From: Oscillospiraceae bacterium
GTDB lineage: Bacteria > Bacillota > Clostridia > Oscillospirales > Oscillospiraceae
DNA: 54,060 bases
Assembly (NCBI GenBank): GCA_902795345.1
Contig: CADBKO010000021.1
Location: 1-54,060, forward strand
Direction: 5' to 3'
The notes under the pieces were generated by a model. The model was not told where the DNA came from and ran no database searches. It saw nothing but the letters and a program-made list of their open reading frames with translations. How positions within the stretch are numbered: position 1 is the stretch's first letter; every line of letters begins with the position of its first letter. This document shows, piece after piece, positions 8,326 through 16,914 of this stretch. Both the position numbers and the translations under genes were made by a program.

Positions 8326-11300
8326 TTGAACTATTTCTTTTTTCAAATGACCCGCGCCATCGGCGTGTTCTTCCGCACGCTGCGGGCGTTCTTCGCAAGG
8401 AAGATCATGGGCCTGGGCGCCCAGCTGCGCAGGCTGACGAATTTTTCCCGCCATGCCACGAAGGCGGCGTCCTCCTCTCTGCAGGGGGTCATGTCCGCCG
8501 CCCAGAAGCCGACCCAGCCCTCGGACTATGTGGAGACCGGGCGGCTGTATATTTCAAAGGCGCTGATCATCCGGATCCTGGTGGGCATCGTCGCCCTGTT
8601 CCTGCTCATCTATTTTGTGATCTGGCCCTTCATCCTCAGCCGTTTCCTCACCGCCCGCTTCTATGAGGAGGACAAACGGGTCAAGGACTGGAGCGGGCGC
8701 GTCATCGTCTATTCCGACAAGAAAAAAAGGCTGCCGCTCTATTCGGGCCGCCTGGAGGACGGGGTCCTCCAGGGCGCCTGCAAGCAGTATGACCGGACGG
8801 GGGTCCTCCTTTTCGAGGGTCAGCTGCAGGACGGCATGCGGGTAGGCGCCGGCAAGGAATATGAGGAGGGCGTCCTGGTCTATGAGGGCCAGTTCGCCTC
8901 CGATCTGTACAGCGGCCGGGGCCGGAGATTTGAAGACGGCCAGCTGGTGTACGACGGGCAGTACGACGCGGGGATGCGCTCCGGTAGCGGCACCGCCTAT
9001 GAGGACGGGACCCTGCTCTACAAGGGGCAGTTCCTGGACGATTTGTATGAGGGCCGGGGCAAGCTGTATAAAAACGGCGACCTGTATTACGACGGCGGTT
9101 TCCATGCCGGGCAGGCGGAGGGAACGGGCACGGTCTACGAGGGCGGGCGGCTGCTCTACGAGGGGCAGTTCCTGGGCGGCCTCTACGAGGGCCGGGGCAA
9201 GCTGTATGAAAACGGCGTCCTGCGCTATGACGGCAGCTTCCACGTCGGCGTCCCGGACGGGACGGGCACGGCCTACTACCCCTCCGGCAGGATCTCCTAT
9301 CAGGGCCAGTATCTGTCGGGAAAGCCCGACGGCATCGGCAGCGAATACCGGGAGGATGGCCGGAAGGCCTATGACGGCGGCTTTGCCGACGGCGTATACA
9401 GCGGCATGGGCACCATGTTCTTTGCCGACGGCAGCCAGCTGGAGGCGACCTTCCAGAACGGCGAAGCCGAGGGCAGCGTGGAGTGGAAAAAGAACGGGCT
9501 TCCCTATTACCGGGGGGAGTGGACCGACGGAGGTCCCTCCGGCTTCGGCGTCCTTTACAGCAAGGCGGGGAAGAAGATCTACGAAGGGCCCTTCCTGGGC
9601 GGCACCATCGACGGGCGCAGCCTGCTGGGCTACTCGGCGGATGAGCTGCGGGAGGCCTTCTGCGAGAGCACCCTGAAAAGCGAGCGGGTGGACGACGGCT
9701 ACCGCATCCTGGCGGAGGAGCTGGGGGTCACGGCCCTCTGCACCTTCCAGACGGAGGGCGAACCCTCCACGGTCTATCAGATCTATCTGGCGGCCCCGGC
9801 CAAGAGCGACTGGGTCACGATCCTCCCCGGCATGGAGCATACCCGGGGCGTGCAGTGGCCTCCGGACGTGACGCCCATCCAGCGCACGATCCGGTATATC
9901 GGGCAATACGGCGTCAATGTGGAGGCCGGTACTTATTATGCGGAAAACGCTCTGGAGGAGGACTGGCGCACCACCGCCCTGTATGCCGACGAGACGCGGC
10001 AGCAGGTGGTGCTGCTCACCTGGGTCCGCTCCGACGTGACGCCGATCCCTCTGGACATAGGCGGCGGCAGCGCCGGGGAGGATTCCGTGGAAGCCTTCCT
10101 GGATGCCCTGGATCAGATGGACGCTGCCGCCGGTTCCGACCTGGGGGAAGGCGCTGCCTTCGGCAGCGCGGACCCGGACAGCCTGCTCTCCGGGATGGCG
10201 GACGCTTCGGAAGCCGTGAGCCTGGCGGATACCATGCTCCGCCGCTGGGAACTGACGGAAGAGCTGAGCGCCCTCACCGAAGCCTATGATCGCACCGGCA
10301 TCCTCCTGGAGGACGTGCGGGACCAGATCTCCAAGGGCCTGGCTTCGGCGGAAGCCGTCACGGAGCTGGAACAGGAACAGCTGGAGCTGACGAGCCGCAT
10401 CGAAGCCTGCAGGACCGAACTGAAGCGCGCGGAGCTCCAGACCGACGCCGTCGGCATCGAAGACCTGGGGGACTATGCCCTGGGGGATATGCTGGTGGAA
10501 TTCGATCCGGCGGAGCAGGATTTCAGCGCCCTGTCCCTGGTGGCCGTCGCTTATGCCCAGGCCACCGGCAGCAGCCGGGATGCCGGTGAAGTGCAGAATG
10601 AAGTGAAGAAGAGCCTGCTGGACCTGACGGACGCTTACGGCGAGGTGAAGCTGGCCCTGGCCCACTATCAGAACCTGGTATCGAACACGAAGAACGAGGC
10701 GAGCGCCTACGCCATGGGACTGGGCTCCAAGGAGGCGTGGTACGGCGCGATGAACCGGCAGACCCTGGGGCGCATCGAGCTCTGCGGCGCGCTGGCGGCC
10801 TTCTCCCGCCTGGCCAACTCCTTCAACCGGCTGACGGGAGGCTGGGTCTCCCGCACCTTCGATTGGCATCGGGACAGCTTTGAAACGCTGTTCCTGGCAG
10901 ACGTCCTCCCGGTGGAGGTGTTCGCGGAAGCGGCGGCGGAAGCGGCGGGTAAGGCCGCAGAGGAAGCGGAAAAGGCCGCAGCCGCGGCGGAGGAAGCGCA
11001 GCAGGCGGCAAGAGAGGCGGAGGGGAACGCCATGGCGGAATACGCCGCAAAGCAGCCGGCGGAGGAAGCGCAGCAGGCAGCGGAAGAGGCAGCCGCGGCG
11101 GCTGCCCTGGCCCAGAGCGCGGCGGAAACAGCCGCCGACGCATCCATGCGCGCCTCCCTGGCGGCAAGCTCGGCGGAAGCAGCCGTCCAGGCGTCCAGGG
11201 CGGAAAGCGCGGCAGAGGAGGCGTCTTCCGCCTCCGAACAGGCACGTGAGGCCCAGGCCGCGGCGGAAGAAGCGGCAAAGAAAGCCGCCGAGATCGCGGC

Positions 11301-11361
11301 AATGGCGGCGGCGGAAAGAGCGGCTGCCGCCCAGGAAGGAGGGGTACCACCCCATGGCTGA
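8326..11361 (+). CDS. Membrane MORN-repeat protein with Ala-rich coiled-coil tail
   Basis: A 1011-residue protein starting at TTG 8326, seven bases after GGGAGGAA; ATG 8347 is the alternative. Domains: a short N-terminal segment, one membrane helix at about 85-108 (IIRILVGIVALFLLIYFVIW), then about 12-13 MORN repeats from residue 139 to 431 (pattern YxGxxxxGxxxGxGxxxxxxG). A globular middle part follows, then predicted coiled coil (about 640-720), and a final 130 residues almost entirely Ala, Glu, Ser and Gln. The repeats alternate in two types, giving a 46-residue super-repeat. MORN repeats bind membranes or proteins and often scaffold large assemblies. As a membrane protein inside a CIS operon it is a candidate anchor or platform; that is inference. 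It ends eight bases inside the DUF4255 gene. Confidence 0.8.
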   Translation: MNYFFFQMTRAIGVFFRTLRAFFARKIMGLGAQLRRLTNFSRHATKAASSSLQGVMSAAQKPTQPSDYVETGRLYISKALIIRILVGIVALFLLIYFVIWPFILSRFLTARFYEEDKRVKDWSGRVIVYSDKKKRLPLYSGRLEDGVLQGACKQYDRTGVLLFEGQLQDGMRVGAGKEYEEGVLVYEGQFASDLYSGRGRRFEDGQLVYDGQYDAGMRSGSGTAYEDGTLLYKGQFLDDLYEGRGKLYKNGDLYYDGGFHAGQAEGTGTVYEGGRLLYEGQFLGGLYEGRGKLYENGVLRYDGSFHVGVPDGTGTAYYPSGRISYQGQYLSGKPDGIGSEYREDGRKAYDGGFADGVYSGMGTMFFADGSQLEATFQNGEAEGSVEWKKNGLPYYRGEWTDGGPSGFGVLYSKAGKKIYEGPFLGGTIDGRSLLGYSADELREAFCESTLKSERVDDGYRILAEELGVTALCTFQTEGEPSTVYQIYLAAPAKSDWVTILPGMEHTRGVQWPPDVTPIQRTIRYIGQYGVNVEAGTYYAENALEEDWRTTALYADETRQQVVLLTWVRSDVTPIPLDIGGGSAGEDSVEAFLDALDQMDAAAGSDLGEGAAFGSADPDSLLSGMADASEAVSLADTMLRRWELTEELSALTEAYDRTGILLEDVRDQISKGLASAEAVTELEQEQLELTSRIEACRTELKRAELQTDAVGIEDLGDYALGDMLVEFDPAEQDFSALSLVAVAYAQATGSSRDAGEVQNEVKKSLLDLTDAYGEVKLALAHYQNLVSNTKNEASAYAMGLGSKEAWYGAMNRQTLGRIELCGALAAFSRLANSFNRLTGGWVSRTFDWHRDSFETLFLADVLPVEVFAEAAAEAAGKAAEEAEKAAAAAEEAQQAAREAEGNAMAEYAAKQPAEEAQQAAEEAAAAAALAQSAAETAADASMRASLAASSAEAAVQASRAESAAEEASSASEQAREAQAAAEEAAKKAAEIAAMAAAERAAAAQEGGVPPHG

Positions 11362-11941
11362 TTATACGGCTCTGACAGAGGCGGGCATGGCCCTGGTGGA
11401 GCTTCTGCGGGACAATCTCACGCCGGAGCCTCTGGGAAACCGAGAACTCATCAACCTCTGTTCCCCCCATGAAAGCGAGAACAACCAGCTGACGCTGTAC
11501 CTCTACCACATCGAGGAGGAAGTGCACAATCTCTCCGCGGGCTATTACAGCGTGGACAGCAATACGGAGCGTTTCCGTCCCGCCCGCTACACCCTGCATT
11601 TCCTGATGACGCCCCATTCCAAGGCACCGGCCCAGGTGAAGGAGGCCGACCAGTATCGGATCATGGGCGCGGCCATCCAGACTCTGCGGGACAATCCCGT
11701 CGTTCCCCAGAAGTATCTCACCGGTTCCCTGGCGGCGGAGGGCACCCAGCTCCATGTCTCCCTGGACAAGATCCCCATGGAGCAGCTGCTGAAGATCTGG
11801 AACAATACCTCGAAGGACTATAAGCTGTCCATGGTGGTGTCGGTGGCGGGCGTCAGCATCGACTCCAGGCGCGAACGCCGCGTGCAGCGCGTCACGGAGG
11901 TCGTCATCGGCGCCGAGCAGAAGAAGGGAGAGCCGTCATGA
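11354..11941 (+). CDS. DUF4255 (Pvc16 N-terminal-like) CIS protein
   Basis: A 195-residue protein starting at ATG 11354 behind GAAGGAGG; the open frame extends far upstream but that part shadows the Ala-rich tail of the MORN gene. The sequence shows DUF4255 features: MALVELLRDNL near the start, the NxLTLYLYHIEE strand, RPARYTLHFLMTPHS, then EADQYRIMGAAIQTLRDNPVV and LHVSLDKIPMEQLLKIWN. This family (Pvc16/Afp16) is a tail-terminator or cap component typical of extracellular CIS and related systems. It is a strong marker that the locus is a CIS rather than a prophage. Its ATGA stop/start overlap with the next gene points to coupling. Confidence 0.9.
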   Translation: MADYTALTEAGMALVELLRDNLTPEPLGNRELINLCSPHESENNQLTLYLYHIEEEVHNLSAGYYSVDSNTERFRPARYTLHFLMTPHSKAPAQVKEADQYRIMGAAIQTLRDNPVVPQKYLTGSLAAEGTQLHVSLDKIPMEQLLKIWNNTSKDYKLSMVVSVAGVSIDSRRERRVQRVTEVVIGAEQKKGEPS

Positions 11942-12678
11942 TCCGGCATGGGATGAGCGCGGCTTACCTGCTGCGGGACGGGTTCTCCGGCGCCGTGCTG
12001 ACGGACGGCTCGGCTACCCGCTGCCTGCTGGACGGCAGGCCCCTGCGCCGGCCCCTCTGGAAGCGGGAGGGCTACCTGGTGCTGACGGACCTGGAAGAAG
12101 GGGAGCATCTCCTTCAGATCAGCCGGAGGGGGTATCGGGATGAATTCGTCACCATCCCGGCAGGGGAAGCCCGGCCGGTGGAGGATACCATCACCCTGAA
12201 GCCCGGCGCGGGCTACCGCTTCCCCCGGGAGACGGTGCGCGTCAGCCTAACGCTGAAAAAGGGCGGAAGCGCGGCGGGCGGGCAGCGCATCTGGCTGGGG
12301 ACGGCGCCCCGCTTCCGGCTCAAGCTGGCCCAGGAGAAGACCGAGGCCGGGGACGAGGAGGCCCACCTTTTCTGCGAGGGCAACGCCGCCCTGCTGCCCA
12401 TCCCGGGGCATTTCCTCATGGTGGGCGGGAAAGGGCCGGAGCTTGTCTATCTCCGCTCCCTGCGGGGGGAGACGGGGGAATTTGCCCCGCCCCTGGCCCG
12501 GAGCCACAGCCGCGGCACGGAATTCATCCCCATGCAGTCCTACGCGGCGGATGATGGGGGCCTGGTGCAGGTCCTGCTGCGGGAGCCGGGGAAGCTGACC
12601 GGCTTTGCCGGCGGCAGGGTGTTTGAAGCGGAGCTCCATGCGGGGGAGCAGGAGCTGGAATGGAAGATGGAGGACTGA
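11938..12678 (+). CDS. Beta-rich hypothetical protein in CIS locus
   Basis: A 246-residue protein beginning at the ATGA overlap with the DUF4255 gene. It appears all-beta with no signal peptide or membrane helix. The first 90 residues (EGYLVLTDLEEGEHLLQISRRGY) have the rhythm of carboxypeptidase-regulatory or PEGA-like beta-sandwich domains: a strand, 'GEHxLxIxRxGY', a strand. I do not recognise a named family for the rest. Its place between the DUF4255 cap protein and the PAAR-like spike suggests a structural or tip-proximal role; this is positional inference. Confidence 0.6.
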   Translation: MIRHGMSAAYLLRDGFSGAVLTDGSATRCLLDGRPLRRPLWKREGYLVLTDLEEGEHLLQISRRGYRDEFVTIPAGEARPVEDTITLKPGAGYRFPRETVRVSLTLKKGGSAAGGQRIWLGTAPRFRLKLAQEKTEAGDEEAHLFCEGNAALLPIPGHFLMVGGKGPELVYLRSLRGETGEFAPPLARSHSRGTEFIPMQSYAADDGGLVQVLLREPGKLTGFAGGRVFEAELHAGEQELEWKMED

Positions 12679-12681
12679 ACG

Positions 12682-13059
12682 ATGGCGAATCCTGTGGTCA
12701 TGGGTTCTGTGTGCCAGTGCGTATTCGGCGCGGCTCCCTGTCCGCTGCCGGTTTCCTCCCAGCAGACGGTGAAGGGCATGAGCGTCAATGTGGCGACGAT
12801 CATGGACAACAAGCTGCCCACCTTCGGCATGTGCAGCTGCCCCAATAATCCGGCGGTCATCGCGGCCACGGCAGCGAAGCTGGGGGTGTTCACCCCCGCG
12901 CCCTGCACCCCGGCGGTCCCCGGCCCGTGGACGCCGGGCGTGCCCACCATCCAGGTCTGCGGGAAGCCCCTGCTGAACAACACCTCCAAGCTGATGTGCA
13001 TGTGGGGGGGCATGATCTCCGTTTCCGTGACGCCTGCGCAGACCATCCAGACGCCTTGA
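12682..13059 (+). CDS. DUF4280 PAAR-like spike-tip protein
   Basis: A 125-residue protein rich in Cys, Pro and Gly. The pattern GSVCQCVFGAAPC, then MDNKLPTFGMCSCPNNP, PCTP...PWTPGVP, GKPLLNNTSKLMCMWGGMISV matches DUF4280, a PAAR-like family that caps the spike of contractile machines and can carry or recruit effectors. There is no fused C-terminal toxin here; the protein ends directly after the spike domain. It begins four bases after the previous stop, and the AAA+ ATPase follows 15 bases downstream. Confidence 0.88.
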   Translation: MANPVVMGSVCQCVFGAAPCPLPVSSQQTVKGMSVNVATIMDNKLPTFGMCSCPNNPAVIAATAAKLGVFTPAPCTPAVPGPWTPGVPTIQVCGKPLLNNTSKLMCMWGGMISVSVTPAQTIQTP

Positions 13060-13074
13060 TTTTGAGGATTCAGT

Positions 13075-15234
13075 ATGGAAACGAATGAATTGAACCGGGT
13101 AGACGCCCTGCGCCTGGACAGCGGCTATGCCGGACAGGAAGAGCTGCTGCGGGACCTGATGGCCTGGCTCGACCTGAACCTGTATTATTACTACGCCCAC
13201 CATCAGTGGCTGGGTCCCTCCAGCGAGATGAAGAACCTGCTGGGCCTGGTGGTGACGCGGGAGGAATTTGAGCACAATCTGACCAAGGCGGCCCAGCGCG
13301 GGCTGAGAACGGAGCTGAGCGGGGAGGAGCGGGAGCAGATCGGCCTGGCCATCTCCGCGATCCGCCTCCGGCTGGAACGCACCGACGGGAGCCTGCCCCT
13401 TCTGCAGCTGCGGGACCGCTTCGGTCTGGATGAATTCGAGCGCAGCTGCGTGGCGCTGGCCTATGTGCCGGAGATCGACCTGAAATATTCGAAGCTCTTT
13501 GCCTATCTCCAGGACGATATGACCCGGAAAGCGCCGGGGGTGGCCCTGGCCTGCGAACTGTTCCTGCCGGAGGGGTCCGAGCTGGCCGCCTGCATTTCCC
13601 GTTTCCGGGGCGGCGGCTTCGTCCGCCTGTTCGAGCCCGGGGAGCTGGACAAGGGCTCGCTGGTGCTCCGCCGGGAAGTGGTGGAGTTCCTGGCCGGAGG
13701 CACCATCCGGGACGGGGAAGCCTATCTCCTGTTCGACCCCGCCGCCCGGGAGCATCTGGACCCCCTGACCATCCAGGAGGATGTGGCCCGGCAGCTGGAC
13801 GCGGCCTTCCTCTATCCGGACAAATGCTGCATCCGCCTCTCCGGGCCCCAGGGCGGCGGCAAGAGGTTCCAGGTCCAGCACCTGATGGCCAGGCAGCGGC
13901 GGCGCTGCATCTTTGCCGACCTTGCCGGGGACGGCTGGCGGGAGACGGCGAAAAGCGCGGCTCTGGCCGCGGACCTGACGGACGCTTACCTCTGTCTCTA
14001 TCACCTGGACCGGAAGGACGAAACGGGGCAGACCGTGCCCCCGCCCCAGGCCATGCTGGAGGAGCTGGAGCGCCTGGAGCTGCATCGGGACAAGCGGTTT
14101 TTCCTCTCCCAGCTGGCTTCCCCCATGCGTCTCAGGACGCTGACGGTGGAGCTGGAGCTGCCCCCCGCCGGGGAGACGGAGAGGCTGACGCTCTTTGACA
14201 GCGTTCTTGGGGAAGCGCAGCTGACCGGCTGCACCACGGAGGAGCTGGCGGCCAAATTCCGCTTCAGCCCCCGGCAGATCCGCGTAGCCTGCGAGCAGGC
14301 CCTGGGCCTGGCGCGGCTGAACGGGGACGGGGCGATCTCCGGCGAGCTGATCCACCGCTGCTGCTACCGCCAGGCGGTGCACCGCCTGGGGGAGCTGGCC
14401 ACCCCGGTGCGTCCCGGCTATACCTGGGAGGACGTGGTGCTGCCCGAGGCGCAGAAGAACCTGATGAAGCGTGCCTGCGGCCATATCCGCTACCGCCATC
14501 TGGTGTCCGCCCGCTGGGGCTTTGCCCGCCGGGTGGGCTACGGCTGGGGCCTTTCCATCCTCTTCGCCGGTTCCCCTGGAACGGGCAAGACCATGTGCGC
14601 CCAGGTGATCGCCCATGAGCTGAACATGGAGCTTTATAAGATCAATCTCTCCCAGATCGTCAGCAAATACATCGGAGAAACGGAAAAGAACCTCCGGGCC
14701 CTGTTCACCGAGGCGAAGAACGCCAGCTGCATCCTGTTCTTCGATGAGTGCGACGCCCTCTTCGGCAAGCGCAGCGAGGTGAAGGACTCCCATGACCGGA
14801 ACGCCAACGTGGAGGTGGCCTATCTGCTGCAGCAGATCGAGGAATACGACGGGGTGTGCATCCTGGCCACCAACCTGATGGGCAATATCGACGCCGCCTT
14901 CATGCGCCGCATCACCTATGTGGTGCATTTCCCCTTCCCCGAGGCCCCGGCCCGGGAGGCGATCTTCCGCGGTCTTCTCCCGGCGGACGCGCCGGTGGCG
15001 GAGGACATCGACTGGCGTTTCCTGGCGGAGAAATTCGAGCTCTCCGGCGGACATATCAAGAATATCGTCCTCTCCGCGGCTTTCATGGCGGCGGGGGAGG
15101 GTGCGCCCATCGCCATGCGGCATCTCCTTCGTGCCGCCGTGACGGAGATGAAGAAGAACGAGATCGTCGTCGTGCGGGAACAGCTGCGGGAATATGCCGA
15201 TCTGCTGGACGACCCGCAGGGCGAAGATTCCTGA
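13075..15234 (+). CDS. Pvc15-like AAA+ ATPase of the injection system
   Basis: A 719-residue cytoplasmic ATPase. The N-terminal half (about 1-240) is helical and wing-like. A first ATPase-like domain around 245-270 has a degenerate Walker A (SGPQGGGKR) and no clear Walker B. The second domain is intact: Walker A GSPGTGKT near 500, the pore/arm segment QIVSKYIGETEKNL, Walker B ILFFDECDALFGKR and an arginine-finger region FMRRI. This two-domain layout is typical of the AAA+ proteins encoded in extracellular-type CIS clusters (Pvc15/Afp15), proposed to act in assembly or effector loading. It follows the PAAR-like gene closely, and its stop is 13 bases before the next GTG. Confidence 0.9.
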   Translation: METNELNRVDALRLDSGYAGQEELLRDLMAWLDLNLYYYYAHHQWLGPSSEMKNLLGLVVTREEFEHNLTKAAQRGLRTELSGEEREQIGLAISAIRLRLERTDGSLPLLQLRDRFGLDEFERSCVALAYVPEIDLKYSKLFAYLQDDMTRKAPGVALACELFLPEGSELAACISRFRGGGFVRLFEPGELDKGSLVLRREVVEFLAGGTIRDGEAYLLFDPAAREHLDPLTIQEDVARQLDAAFLYPDKCCIRLSGPQGGGKRFQVQHLMARQRRRCIFADLAGDGWRETAKSAALAADLTDAYLCLYHLDRKDETGQTVPPPQAMLEELERLELHRDKRFFLSQLASPMRLRTLTVELELPPAGETERLTLFDSVLGEAQLTGCTTEELAAKFRFSPRQIRVACEQALGLARLNGDGAISGELIHRCCYRQAVHRLGELATPVRPGYTWEDVVLPEAQKNLMKRACGHIRYRHLVSARWGFARRVGYGWGLSILFAGSPGTGKTMCAQVIAHELNMELYKINLSQIVSKYIGETEKNLRALFTEAKNASCILFFDECDALFGKRSEVKDSHDRNANVEVAYLLQQIEEYDGVCILATNLMGNIDAAFMRRITYVVHFPFPEAPAREAIFRGLLPADAPVAEDIDWRFLAEKFELSGGHIKNIVLSAAFMAAGEGAPIAMRHLLRAAVTEMKKNEIVVVREQLREYADLLDDPQGEDS

Positions 15235-15247
15235 AAGAGGTGAAAGC

Positions 15248-16858
15248 GTGAAGCATCGAGCGTTCAGGATATGCCTGTGCCTGCTGATCGCCCTGACCCT
15301 GCTGGGCGGCCTGGTCAGCGTGTGCGCCGCCCCTGTCCGGGCGGGGTGGCAGATGCCCCGGCAGCTCATGGAGCAGGCCGGGACGGGAGCGGATGCCGGC
15401 ATCCCGGCGGAGGAGCCCGGACCCGGCGAAGGACCCTCCGGATCGAAAACGGAGAAGAGTCCTTTGGATGCGCGTATCCTGGCCGGGATACTGGGCGCTC
15501 TTCTGGTCTGCGCCCTGTGCTGCATCCTGGCCATGCGCCTGCAAATTCTGTCGCCCCTGAGGCGGCTCACGGAAATGACCGGGCAACTGGATGAGCTGGA
15601 AGGGGAGGAACTGCTCCGCCGGGCGGAGGAGATCCAGGGCGAAGCGGGCAAGGCCGCCCGCGCCATCGCGGCCTACGTCGCCGCGGAGGAGGATAGCGCC
15701 GTGGAGGAGCGCGTCAGCGCCGGGTCGGAGAGCGAATACAAAATGCAGGTGGTGGACGACATCTGCCGCTCCCTGCTGCCCCAGCCCCTGAAGGAGAACT
15801 CCACCGCCATGACCTTCGCCATTGCCGGAAGCATCCAGAAGGGGACGCGCCTCAACTGCGCCTTTTACGACTATTTCTTCCTGGATGAAAACACCCTCTG
15901 CCTCGTGGTGGGGCAGGTGCCGGGCAGCGGCATCGCGGAAGCCATGTTCGCCGTGGTGGCCCAGACCGCCATCCGCAGCCGCCTGCGCATGGGCCGCAGC
16001 CTGATCGAGACCATGTCCGACGTAAATTCGCAGCTCTACGACTATGGCAGCCGCAATTCCGTGAGCGCCCTGGTGGGCGTCCTGAACACGGTGAGCGGCC
16101 AGTACAGCTTTGTGAACGCGGGGGGCACCGTCCCCTTCCTGATGCGCAGCGAAGGGAAGTTCGAGTGGCTCCGCACGCCGGTTTATGCGCCCCTGGGCGC
16201 CAACGAAAGCGTCAGCTACCGCTCGGAGAGGCTGCGCTTCAACCAGGGCGACCGGCTTTTCCTCTATACCGCCGATCTGGGGGAGATGGAGAACCGGGAC
16301 GGCGAGAGATTCCGGGACCAGGAGCTCCAGTCCGCCCTCAACCGCAGCCGCAGCAGGACGCGGACCATGGAGGAGCAGCTGCGCTTCATGCAGGACGAGG
16401 CCGCCGCCTTCTGCGAGAGCGGGAACGATGTGCTCAGCTCCGCCGGGCTCGCCCTGGAATACAAGAAGGGCAGCAAGGATTACGTCTATATCGTGGTGCA
16501 GGCCACGGCGGAATACGCGCCCACCGTGACGGAATTCCTCCGCAAGACCCTGGAGGAAAGAGGGGTGGCGGCCAAGGATCGGGCCAGGCTGATCCTGCTG
16601 GGGGACGAGCTGTTCGCCCTTTGCAGCCGGGTCTGCGAGGACGAGGCGGACATCAAGGTCGCCTGCGCCCTCATGCCGGAGGAATCCGCCGTGCATATCC
16701 GCATGTTCGCCCCCATGGGGGGCAGAGACCCTCTGGAGATCAGGGAGGATCCGGCGGGGGAGAGCGCGGCGAGCTATATCCGCGCCCATACGCGCCGTGC
16801 TGCCTTTGAGGCCGGGACGGACCGGGATATGGCTGAGATCGTGTCCAATCTCAGCTGA
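15248..16858 (+). CDS. Membrane SpoIIE/PP2C-like pseudophosphatase with degenerate RsbW-like domain
   Basis: A 536-residue protein starting at GTG 15248 behind GAGGTG. It has an N-terminal hydrophobic segment, an extracytoplasmic linker, a membrane helix near 78-100 and a HAMP-like stretch, then a SpoIIE/PP2C fold. Compared with the active phosphatase at 20548, the metal ligands are changed: GD of GDFYDF becomes C204-A205, the D of GDVSG becomes Q223 (GQVPG), and TDGV becomes T341-A342-D343. The terminal DDLT reads KDYVY. After about residue 415 a domain resembles the RsbW/HATPase_c_2 anti-sigma kinase family, but the N-box (GDELFALCSRV) lacks the expected Asn. Both catalytic functions therefore seem lost. 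A regulatory binding role is inferred from the company of other degenerate signalling enzymes. Confidence 0.75.
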   Translation: MKHRAFRICLCLLIALTLLGGLVSVCAAPVRAGWQMPRQLMEQAGTGADAGIPAEEPGPGEGPSGSKTEKSPLDARILAGILGALLVCALCCILAMRLQILSPLRRLTEMTGQLDELEGEELLRRAEEIQGEAGKAARAIAAYVAAEEDSAVEERVSAGSESEYKMQVVDDICRSLLPQPLKENSTAMTFAIAGSIQKGTRLNCAFYDYFFLDENTLCLVVGQVPGSGIAEAMFAVVAQTAIRSRLRMGRSLIETMSDVNSQLYDYGSRNSVSALVGVLNTVSGQYSFVNAGGTVPFLMRSEGKFEWLRTPVYAPLGANESVSYRSERLRFNQGDRLFLYTADLGEMENRDGERFRDQELQSALNRSRSRTRTMEEQLRFMQDEAAAFCESGNDVLSSAGLALEYKKGSKDYVYIVVQATAEYAPTVTEFLRKTLEERGVAAKDRARLILLGDELFALCSRVCEDEADIKVACALMPEESAVHIRMFAPMGGRDPLEIREDPAGESAASYIRAHTRRAAFEAGTDRDMAEIVSNLS

Positions 16859-16914
16859 CGCCGGCGGGAAGGCGCAAAGAGTCATTATCGTTTCGTGATT
16901 GGGAGGATTGAGGA

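Noticed and set aside
10880..11353. N-terminal extension of the DUF4255 gene
   Set aside because: It is the shifted frame of the Ala-rich tail of the MORN gene (Arg-rich) and the DUF4255 domain begins at the well-placed ATG 11354.
8554..11355. 933-residue open frame on the minus strand
   Set aside because: Shadow of the MORN gene; the sequence is Arg/Leu/Gly low complexity mirroring the repeats and Ala-rich tail.
12247..15666. 1139-residue open frame on the minus strand
   Set aside because: It is antisense to the beta-rich protein, DUF4280, AAA+ ATPase and SpoIIE-like genes, whose motifs are clear. Long antisense frames are common in GC-rich coding DNA; its composition is repetitive Gly/Gln/Arg and there is no ribosome binding site.
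1..16858. Prophage
   Set aside because: Tail-type genes are present, but there is no terminase, portal, capsid, holin, lysin or integrase, and DUF4255 plus the AAA+ ATPase are CIS hallmarks.
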